A DNA stretch of 6,006 nucleotides from Bacteroidales bacterium (GTDB taxonomy: Bacteria; Bacteroidota; Bacteroidia; Bacteroidales; P3): the NCBI GenBank assembly GCA_017560705.1, contig JAFZEK010000119.1:1-6006 (forward strand), given 5' to 3'. Below, piece after piece: positions 1 through 6,006 of this stretch. Position 1 is the first letter of the stretch, and each line of letters starts with the position of its first letter. The notes under the pieces were generated by a model that did no database searches, was not told the DNA's origin, and saw only the letters and a list, made by a program, of their open reading frames with translations. Made by a program: the position numbers and the translations under genes.

Positions 1-1612
1 AAGAGCTTTTTACGAAAGCTGGTGCTTGCTAAAGACTTATCCCGACAATAGTTTTCTCGAAAAAGTAATGGCGTATTCGCTTTACGCAATAGCAAAATAC
101 AAAAATGCCTACAACACCAACGTCGTTATAGGCGACTACAAAGATAATGAGGGCGAAATACAACAACTACATCACAGCCTAAGCGAAATGAAAAGTGCTG
201 ACTTGATGGTGCTAGCCATAAGAGAACTACACAAATACAAGCTAAAACACGGCAACAATGCCCATATATCCAAAATAACTACCGATGCAGTACAAACTCT
301 AGCTTTAGCTGAGGGTGTACCTTTAAACTATTTCTCTAAAGAACCACCATCTACCAATGAGAACAACGACAACAAGGCTAGCAAGCCCCTAAACAAATAC
401 GAACGACTAAAACAAGGTGGTAAAAACACTAGCGATGTGGCTGACATACGAAAATACGCTTTCACCGATTTTCTTTTAACCAACGATGACTTTAAGAACT
501 CGTTCGAAGAACATTTGAACATCAAATTGGACACCAACTGCTCCAACAACAACATTCTAATTCTCAACCCAAACTATAAATACTACTACGCCAACGGAGA
601 CTTTGACATAAAAACATCTGAACGCAAAGAAGCAAAACTATCCGACATGCTAGTCAAAGTGGTAAAAAAAGCAGGCTCAAAGGCTATAGAATACAATGGG
701 CATCTGCTCAGAAAACAAACCTCCGACACTTTCTACAACCAATACATGGCTCTGAACGAATGGTCTAGAGAGATAAACAACCACGTCAATTTGCAACACA
801 TATCCCAACCCGAAGTAGATAAAATATTCAGCACATGGAATGCCGATGGTGTACTTTGGGCAAATGTGAGCAGCACTGCATGGCAGGGATTCTATCATTT
901 CCCAATACCATTACCTCTGCCCTACACTACCTATCGCAATATTGCAGAAAAATGCAACACCGAAACAAACACTGTTTTCGTAAACAAAAACGGGAAAGCC
1001 ACCAAAGGTGAAACCGAAGAAGTGAATAGAAACGACGAAAAAGCAGTGGTAATGCAACAGTTATACAGCAGCTACACCGCTAAAAACAACCCTGGTTATT
1101 TAGGCAAACATCTGCTAATAGGTATCAGCGGTTCACCATTCATTGGGGTGAACACATTAGAAAATTACAACAGATACAACGGTGCTTTAGACTTGGGCTT
1201 GAAGATAGAAGCCACTGTGGACAAACAACATTCCTTAACAACAGGATTTAAAATCTACACCACAGAGGGCTACGTAGTAAACACCCTCGAATTGGGTGTT
1301 CGCAAATACCGAAAAGCAGCCATAGCACCTCTTGGACCTTACATGCAGATAAGTCTTCAAGGAAGAATGGTTCCATACCCAAGAGTGATAACACCTACAT
1401 ACAAAAACATTACCCCAAATGATGATAAAAAAACAAGCATTATCAGCTTTGCCCCTACTCTCACACTTGGTAGAACTTACATCCATTGGAACACAATTCA
1501 GATGGACTACTTCTACACCTTTAGTTATGCTATAAACTCTGTAACACACTATGAGAACATAAAGGGCTTCTACATTGGACTTGGATTGGGTATAAGTTTA
1601 TTGGCATTTTAA
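1..1612 (+). CDS. C-terminal part of a probable M48-type metallopeptidase-like protein with a C-terminal outer-membrane barrel (5' truncated)
   Basis: The frame is open from base 2 to the stop at 1610-1612 (536 visible residues), so the true start lies left of the window. The TTG at 26 is an internal Leu codon, because in-frame sense codons (R-A-F-Y-E-S-W-C) precede it. Visible residues ~1-115 (FYESWCLLKTYP, then AYSLYAIAKYKN, then EIQQLHH) and ~130-290 (KYERLK, KYAFTDFL, ILILNPNY, YMALNEWS) resemble from memory the region after the catalytic domain in Bacteroidota M48 Zn-peptidases. The HExxH catalytic motif would lie upstream and is not seen. From visible residue ~368 to the end there are alternating, aromatic-rich beta strands (LLIGISGSPFIG, GALDLGLKIEA, GFYIGLGLGISLLAF). 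The protein ends in Phe, as many outer-membrane barrels do. A barrel domain at the cell surface is therefore inferred. No terminator separates it from the next gene. Confidence is high that this is a real gene, moderate for the barrel, and moderate to low for the M48 relationship. Confidence 0.72.
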   Translation, partial: RAFYESWCLLKTYPDNSFLEKVMAYSLYAIAKYKNAYNTNVVIGDYKDNEGEIQQLHHSLSEMKSADLMVLAIRELHKYKLKHGNNAHISKITTDAVQTLALAEGVPLNYFSKEPPSTNENNDNKASKPLNKYERLKQGGKNTSDVADIRKYAFTDFLLTNDDFKNSFEEHLNIKLDTNCSNNNILILNPNYKYYYANGDFDIKTSERKEAKLSDMLVKVVKKAGSKAIEYNGHLLRKQTSDTFYNQYMALNEWSREINNHVNLQHISQPEVDKIFSTWNADGVLWANVSSTAWQGFYHFPIPLPLPYTTYRNIAEKCNTETNTVFVNKNGKATKGETEEVNRNDEKAVVMQQLYSSYTAKNNPGYLGKHLLIGISGSPFIGVNTLENYNRYNGALDLGLKIEATVDKQHSLTTGFKIYTTEGYVVNTLELGVRKYRKAAIAPLGPYMQISLQGRMVPYPRVITPTYKNITPNDDKKTSIISFAPTLTLGRTYIHWNTIQMDYFYTFSYAINSVTHYENIKGFYIGLGLGISLLAF

Positions 1613-1671
1613 TATCTAAAAAGAAAAAAAAACATATATATAATAATAAAACTAATTAATACATATTCATT

Positions 1672-2400
1672 ATGAAAAAGTACATATTATTATTCATTGT
1701 AGCAGTGCTAAGCTACGGAGCAACCTTCTCTCAGTATGGGATAGCTCATCATCCAGCTATAAAACTTTCTCTTGGCACCGATGTAAACCGAAGTTGCACT
1801 ACATCATTAGACGAAAGCTATTCTAATCAAGGTTTTGACAATCATGGTTTCTTTCAGCTTTATCTTCACAATGCTGTTATAAACCACAGCTCAAGATACT
1901 TTATTGCAGTAGATGGCAACCTAAGCCATAATAAATTATACTACCTTGACGGTGGCTTTAAATTAAGTTTCGACAAGACTGGCTTCAACATTTGGGGACG
2001 AAAAACCTACGCCAACGACAACACCGACGAGTTAGAATATTTCTACGAATACGAGACATCTAATCTTGGTGTAGGTATATCTTTCTCTGGTGGATTGAAA
2101 TTATTAAACAACAGAATAAACCTTGGTGTAGGCATTGGCTTTTTAAGCAAAATACCCTTAGGCAATTTACCACAAAGCTACGACAACAAACCTACAGAAA
2201 TACTTGATTTAATGCAAGCTGCCGTAGTGCCTCAAGCTACCATCACTCTGTATATGTTAGATAATCTATTCATCTTCACATCTTACGGAATAGAGAAACA
2301 CATTTTCAACAGCTACTACGGCTTGACTGCTAGCAAAGGCTTAAAATACACCTCATCATTCATCTGCGTGGGGCTTGGATACGACTTTTTAGGCAAATAA
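1672..2400 (+). CDS. Outer-membrane beta-barrel-like protein of unknown function
   Basis: This is a complete 242-residue protein that I do not recognise as a named family. It begins with a Sec signal peptide: KK, then the hydrophobic stretch YILLFIVAVL, with probable cleavage after ATFS (residue 20), leaving Gln21 as the new N-terminus. The mature part lacks hydrophobic helices. It has many short amphipathic strands separated by polar Asn/Asp turns, for example FFQLYLHNAV (60-69), YFIAVDGNL (76-84), NLGVGISFSGGLKL (131-144), INLGVGIGFL (149-158), ATITLYML (189-196) and SFICVGLGYDFL (229-240). This is the pattern of a small 8- to 10-strand outer-membrane barrel. The ATG at 1672 has no Shine-Dalgarno site, only an A/T-rich leader (1613-1671), which is usual for Bacteroidota. 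It lies 59 bases after the preceding gene and 23 bases before the next, and ends in tandem TAA stops (2398-2403). It is likely co-transcribed with both. Function cannot be assigned; a porin-like, structural or anchoring role is possible. Confidence 0.85.
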   Translation: MKKYILLFIVAVLSYGATFSQYGIAHHPAIKLSLGTDVNRSCTTSLDESYSNQGFDNHGFFQLYLHNAVINHSSRYFIAVDGNLSHNKLYYLDGGFKLSFDKTGFNIWGRKTYANDNTDELEYFYEYETSNLGVGISFSGGLKLLNNRINLGVGIGFLSKIPLGNLPQSYDNKPTEILDLMQAAVVPQATITLYMLDNLFIFTSYGIEKHIFNSYYGLTASKGLKYTSSFICVGLGYDFLGK

Positions 2401-2410
2401 TAAAAATAGA

Positions 2411-2415
2411 AAGGA
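2411..2415 (+). promoter_or_regulatory. Shine-Dalgarno site of the 2424 gene
   Basis: AAGGA lies 8 bases before the ATG at 2424 and matches the anti-Shine-Dalgarno end of 16S rRNA. It supports this start codon. It stands out because the other two visible starts (1672 and 4144) have no such site. That may indicate independent re-initiation at this gene within the short 23-base intergenic gap. Confidence 0.7.
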
Positions 2416-2423
2416 ATAAAAAA

Positions 2424-3929
2424 ATGAAGAAGATATTTACAACATTAGGGCTAATGCTTACCCTTATGGGCAGCAACGCCATTGCTCAAAAAATTGAGAT
2501 TGGTGAACGAAACGACTACGTAAGATTCGAAAGTTCATTGCTAGGACAAGACGAAAACAACTACTATGTGATGGTGGGATACAACTACAACAAAGAAAAC
2601 AAAGGCGGTTCCACTTTGTACACCTACGACAAAAATCTGAACATCGTAAGTGAAAACCACATAGATGAGAACCTTCGTACTCTAACTACTCATTCTTTCA
2701 TCACCAACAACAAAATATCTATGGTGCAAACCGACAACAAATTCTACACAATGACGTGTGAGGTGATAGACAAAGCCACGAAAAACAGTTCCACAAAGAA
2801 ATATTTCTTCGACGACTTGACAAAAAACGACATTGCAGACTTGACAACTTGCACCTCTGCTGATGACTCACTATTCTTTGCCATGAAAACCATTTTCAAC
2901 CAAAAAAATGGCGAGATAACAAAGTCTAAAATGATACTTTTCGACAACGAACTTAACGAACTTTGGAGCAAAGATTACTTTTTACCTGCTTCATCAATAA
3001 TGCTAACCAACGACGGTGAAGTGATTGGTGCTACTCATTATAGAGACAAAAATGAAAACCAAAATTTAATTTTCACCATCATAACAGGCAACAACGAAAC
3101 TAACTTTGAAACCACTGTTTCGAACATAAAAATTGGCGACGTAGAAATAGCTAACTACAACGATGGTATAATATTAGCCTACGGACTTATTGAATCCGAC
3201 GGTAAAAAAATAAAAAACGGACCCTACTCAACCACCGATGCCTACAGCGGTTTTTATACCCTAACCTACAACACCAAAACTAAAACTTTGGGACAAGTAA
3301 GAAAATACAATTTCAGCAACGACGACTACAATATCGTTGAAAACAAGAAAGCTAAAAATAAGAATCGCAACACCGACATGGCTTTTCTTTTAGCTTTGGA
3401 TGAACTTCACACTGCCGATGGTGGTGCTGTGGTAAGCTATGCTAAAAACTTTCAACACATATACCGAGACCAATACGGTTTGACATGGAAACAAAAAGTT
3501 ATGGGCGGCATACTTGTGTGGAAAATAGAAGCTGATGGTTCTATAACATGGCATAATGGTTTCAGAAAATCCATGAATGCAGGAATGTTTGAAAACTCTC
3601 ACTACACGCCTCACTATCTAACATCCAATGGCGACGTGGTTTTCGTAAACGAACACAGCAAAAAAGATAAGTTAGACAACACCTCGACAGTGAAAACCGT
3701 AGCAAAACGATACAACAGAGAAGCTCAACAAGGTAGTGGTCCTCTTCCCAACAATATAACACTTGTGCGTTTCGACAAAAACGGCAACATAACCTACGAA
3801 ATTATTCACTCCGAAAAGAAAATGCTTCTTGTGGGCAACCCCAATGTGGTGAAAGACGACAAAGTTGTGATGCTACACGTTTCTAACGGCAACGAACCTG
3901 GTGGACTTGTTCGTATTAATTTGAAATAA
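2424..3929 (+). CDS. Secreted beta-propeller-like protein of unknown function
   Basis: This is a complete 501-residue protein. It starts with a classical signal peptide: MKKIF, a hydrophobic core TLGLMLTLMG, and AxA-type cleavage after NAIA (residue 21), leaving Gln22 first. There is no lipobox Cys and no later membrane segment, so it is predicted to be soluble in the periplasm or exported further. The mature chain repeats a pattern of beta strand, then an aromatic or charged residue with D-x-[DN]-[GL]-x-[IL], then a further strand: YDKNLNIVSE (68-77), FDNELNELWSK (173-183), IEADGSITWH (368-377) and FDKNGNITYE (450-459). These alternate with strands such as GEVIGATHY and GDVVFVNEHS. This spacing is typical of blades in beta-propellers that end by reporting a variable value, but I cannot count the blades or name the family. 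Residues 307-316 form a Lys/Asn-rich linker. There is no T9SS type A or B sorting domain at the C-terminus (it ends GGLVRINLK). It is last in the apparent operon, before the terminator at 3985. Partnership with the upstream barrel is inferred from position only. Confidence 0.87.
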   Translation: MKKIFTTLGLMLTLMGSNAIAQKIEIGERNDYVRFESSLLGQDENNYYVMVGYNYNKENKGGSTLYTYDKNLNIVSENHIDENLRTLTTHSFITNNKISMVQTDNKFYTMTCEVIDKATKNSSTKKYFFDDLTKNDIADLTTCTSADDSLFFAMKTIFNQKNGEITKSKMILFDNELNELWSKDYFLPASSIMLTNDGEVIGATHYRDKNENQNLIFTIITGNNETNFETTVSNIKIGDVEIANYNDGIILAYGLIESDGKKIKNGPYSTTDAYSGFYTLTYNTKTKTLGQVRKYNFSNDDYNIVENKKAKNKNRNTDMAFLLALDELHTADGGAVVSYAKNFQHIYRDQYGLTWKQKVMGGILVWKIEADGSITWHNGFRKSMNAGMFENSHYTPHYLTSNGDVVFVNEHSKKDKLDNTSTVKTVAKRYNREAQQGSGPLPNNITLVRFDKNGNITYEIIHSEKKMLLVGNPNVVKDDKVVMLHVSNGNEPGGLVRINLK

Positions 3930-3984
3930 CTTACAGAAAAAAAATGTCCAATGCGAATATAGTTTTATACAAATAAAAGACTGA

Positions 3985-4024
3985 GGTGGAGAAACTAAAA
4001 ACAAAATCTCCACCCTGTTTTTTT
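3985..4024 (+). terminator. Rho-independent terminator after the three-gene unit
   Basis: A perfect 8-bp stem, GGTGGAGA (3985-3992) with TCTCCACC (4007-4014), encloses a 14-base A-rich loop and is followed after three bases by seven T residues (4018-4024). It starts 56 bases after the stop codon at 3929. It separates the 1-3929 transcription unit from the gene at 4144, which should therefore have its own promoter within 4025-4143. No good TTTG / TAnnTTTG match was found there. Confidence 0.85.
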
Positions 4025-4143
4025 CTAAAACACAAAATAAGGCTGAAAGAAAGAAATATCTCACACCTTAACATTCTTTTATGAACCATTCCTCATGAAT
4101 TAGTGTCTATCACTATATATCAAACAACTAAATATTGCAAATT

Positions 4144-6006
4144 ATGAAACGGTTCGAAATATTATTTATCATAATGATGATACTCGTTGTACCGAGTGTA
4201 AAATCTCAGTTGCAGGTAACAACTGCAATAGAATTTCCACGCTCATGGACACCCGATTCATTAGTACGTAATATACTACTATCTGAAGGCGAAGAGGTGT
4301 ACAATATCAAATTTGGCAATATGACAGGCGACAGCATAAGCTGCAATGCTTTAGGAACTTTTTCTACAGGAAACAGACCTACAAACCTTGGCATTCGCAA
4401 TGGAATAGTAATATCCACTGGGCACGTGTATCAATGCATCGGACCCAACAGCACCACCAATATGAGCTCTCAAGCTGATGTGTGCAACGAATATATCGAT
4501 GCTTCGCTCGAAGCATTAGCTTACCCAAATGTAGTGAGAGATGCAAGCACTTTGGAGTTCGATTTTATACCTAAAAGCGACACCATACAATTCAGATACG
4601 TCTTCGGCTCGGAAGAATACCCCGAATTTGTGGGTGGAAACTACAACGATTTATTCGGTTTCTTTATCTCTGGACTAAACCCCGCAGGAGGAAGCTATAA
4701 TAACTTCAACATTGCCCAAATACCTAATACTTCTCAACCTATATCCATAAACACTGTAAACCACCGACAAAACTCTGAATACTACATCGATAATACCGAC
4801 GGGTCTACAATACAATTCGATGGTTTTACAACTGTGCTTACTGCTAAAGCTGCCGTTGTACCATGTCAAACATATCATCTAAAAATATCCATCTGCGATG
4901 TGGGCGATGACATATACAACAGTGCTGTGTTTTTGGAAGCAAATAGTTTCTCGTCAAACACTATATCAACATCTTACACCAACCCCAACGATTTGGGCTC
5001 ACCACTCGAAATCCACGAAGGATGCTACGGTGTAAACGTAAACTTCTCTCGCCCTTTTGCTGAAAGCACAAATAAAATTATACCCATCACCATAGGTGGT
5101 ACTGCTGCTAATGGTGTCGATTATCAACCTGTGTCGCCATACATTATCTTTCAAGCAGGCGAAACAGAATACAACCTCACCATATCCCCAATAATGGACA
5201 GTGAAGAAGAAGACGACGAAACCGTGGAACTCATATTTCACATCAACGAATGTGAGACGGACACCATTGTTGTCACCATCCACGATGTGAAAGAAATGGA
5301 AGCTAAAATAACCTACTCACCACCATTGGCAGACGACACCACCGTGGTGCTCACTGCTGCCGTGGAACACGGATACATAACACCACATATACCCTACGAA
5401 TACCTTTGGAACACTGGTGAAACCACTCAAAGCATTACAGTGCACACTCTGCCTACTGCCGACTATTGGTACACTGCCACCGACAGATGTAAAAGCTCTC
5501 AGAGCGACACCGTCACCATTGGAGTGTTGAGAGATTTTGCCTTTTTGCCAGATGAAGCATTCGTGTGCTGGGGCGACAGTGCTTATTTGTCAACCAATGG
5601 TGCTGACTTCAGCGTGTGGTGCAATGGCGACACCGCCAACTCAATAACAGTATACACCGAAGTGGACAAGGAATACACCGTAACATCATGGAAATATTGG
5701 AACAGACAATGGTGGAGCGATACCGACACCGTAGCAGTCATTGTAAAACCTAACCCAATAGCAAAAATAAAACTGCAACCCGAAGTGGTGACAACTGCTA
5801 ACCCACTAATAAAATTAATAGATGTAAGCACCAACGGATACGAAAGAATATGGAATTTTGAAACCGACGAAAGCAAATACGAAAGCTCAGTGTGGTACAC
5901 TATGCCGTTCAGAGACTCTGTCGTGGTGGAACTTATATCATTCAACAGCATTAAATGTACCGACACCACTCACGCTACCATTTACATGATAAGCGAAGAA
6001 ATTTGG
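4144..6006 (+). CDS. Large secreted surface protein: choice-of-anchor L, Calx-beta-like, Ig-like and PKD-like modules (3' truncated; probable T9SS type B cargo)
   Basis: The frame is open for 621 codons from the ATG at 4144 to the window edge with no stop. Residues 1-21 are a signal peptide (hydrophobic ILFIIMMILVV, cleavage after VKS, Gln22 next). Residues ~38-270 form a choice-of-anchor L domain with its hallmark motifs: LGIRNGIVISTG (82-93), FRYVFGSEEYPEF (150-162), YNDLFGFFISG (167-177), VNHRQNSEYYIDN (205-217), FDGFTTVLTA (225-234), then a C-x-TYHLKISICDVGD segment (241-255) and SAVFLEANSF (260-269). Residues ~283-380 resemble a Calx-beta repeat (GTAANGVDY at 319-327, acidic SEEEDDE at 353-359). 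Residues ~384-461 and ~465-535 are Ig-like modules (YLWNTGETTQSITV at 420-433; VWCNGDTANSITV at 491-503). Residues ~537-615 look like PKD (YERIWNF at 566-572, CTDTTHATIYMI at 605-616). Family knowledge: such proteins are exported by T9SS and usually end in a CHU_C sorting domain, here expected beyond the edge. The role is probably adhesion or surface structure. No Shine-Dalgarno site is visible; its promoter was not identified. Confidence 0.93.
   Translation, partial: MKRFEILFIIMMILVVPSVKSQLQVTTAIEFPRSWTPDSLVRNILLSEGEEVYNIKFGNMTGDSISCNALGTFSTGNRPTNLGIRNGIVISTGHVYQCIGPNSTTNMSSQADVCNEYIDASLEALAYPNVVRDASTLEFDFIPKSDTIQFRYVFGSEEYPEFVGGNYNDLFGFFISGLNPAGGSYNNFNIAQIPNTSQPISINTVNHRQNSEYYIDNTDGSTIQFDGFTTVLTAKAAVVPCQTYHLKISICDVGDDIYNSAVFLEANSFSSNTISTSYTNPNDLGSPLEIHEGCYGVNVNFSRPFAESTNKIIPITIGGTAANGVDYQPVSPYIIFQAGETEYNLTISPIMDSEEEDDETVELIFHINECETDTIVVTIHDVKEMEAKITYSPPLADDTTVVLTAAVEHGYITPHIPYEYLWNTGETTQSITVHTLPTADYWYTATDRCKSSQSDTVTIGVLRDFAFLPDEAFVCWGDSAYLSTNGADFSVWCNGDTANSITVYTEVDKEYTVTSWKYWNRQWWSDTDTVAVIVKPNPIAKIKLQPEVVTTANPLIKLIDVSTNGYERIWNFETDESKYESSVWYTMPFRDSVVVELISFNSIKCTDTTHATIYMISEEIW

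Noticed and set aside
26..28. TTG as the start codon of the first gene
   Set aside because: The same frame is open upstream to base 2 with residues (R-A-F-Y-E-S-W-C) that fit the family-like sequence, so the gene starts outside the window.
1235..1549. 104-residue open frame on the - strand
   Set aside because: It is contained in the barrel-coding part of the first gene, is rich in Cys and Tyr without any motif, and has no ribosome binding site or neighbouring partner. It is a shadow frame.
1613..1671. A/T-rich gap as a promoter or terminator
   Set aside because: No hairpin with a T tract and no TAnnTTTG element is present. It looks like an unstructured A-rich translation leader.
2065..2132. 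11-base direct repeat CTTGGTGTAGG at 2065-2075 and 2122-2132
   Set aside because: Both copies are in frame and encode the same LGVG beta-strand motif in neighbouring barrel strands. Protein-level repetition explains it.
4101..4115. Small inverted repeat TAGTG-TCTAT-CACTA upstream of the 4144 gene
   Set aside because: A 5-bp stem in A/T-rich DNA is expected by chance. It could be an operator half-site pair but nothing supports that.
4210..4228. Inverted repeat TTGCAG / CTGCAA with a 7-base spacer
   Set aside because: It is inside the coding sequence just after the signal peptide, only 6 bp long and without a T tract. It is probably chance.
5583..5969. 128-residue open frame on the - strand
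   Set aside because: It lies wholly inside the well-supported + strand surface-protein gene. Its product shows no coherent domain, and other antisense frames of this kind occur under every gene here. It is a by-product of codon composition.

Overview
This window looks like chromosomal DNA of a Bacteroidota member (Bacteroidales, Flavobacteriia or Cytophagia-like). The sequence is AT-rich with many AAA, AAC and GAA codons. Three start codons sit in A/T-rich leaders, only one of which has a clear Shine-Dalgarno site. All genes lie on the + strand and code for exported or outer-membrane proteins. The last gene has the choice-of-anchor L / Calx-beta-like / Ig-PKD layout typical of Bacteroidota proteins secreted by the type IX secretion system (T9SS).

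Layout. Bases 1-1612 hold the 3' part of a gene that begins before the window. Its first visible portion resembles the region after the catalytic domain of Bacteroidota M48-type Zn-peptidases, and its last ~170 residues look like an outer-membrane beta-barrel ending in Phe. After a 59-base A/T-rich gap with no terminator comes a small outer-membrane barrel-like protein of unknown function (1672-2400). After 23 bases and a good Shine-Dalgarno site comes a secreted 501-residue protein with beta-propeller-like repeats (2424-3929). A rho-independent terminator (3985-4024) closes this probable three-gene transcription unit.

After a 214-base gap, a second unit starts at 4144 and runs off the right edge without a stop codon (621 codons visible). 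It encodes a large secreted protein: signal peptide, choice-of-anchor L domain, Calx-beta-like repeat, two Ig-like 'W-x-x-G-[ED]-T' modules and a PKD-like module. In related proteins this arrangement is followed directly by a C-terminal T9SS type B (gliding-motility-associated, CHU_C) sorting domain, so that domain is predicted just past the window edge.

How the genes may work together: the first three appear to be co-transcribed and would act at the cell envelope (a possible protease/barrel fusion, a barrel, and a periplasmic or surface propeller). The fourth is probably a separately transcribed surface or adhesin-type protein. No tRNA, rRNA, CRISPR array, insertion sequence or other mobile element was seen. 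The longest stretch without a gene is 214 bases (3930-4143). It contains the terminator and an A/T-rich leader, but no convincing match to the Bacteroidota promoter consensus (TTTG / TAnnTTTG).
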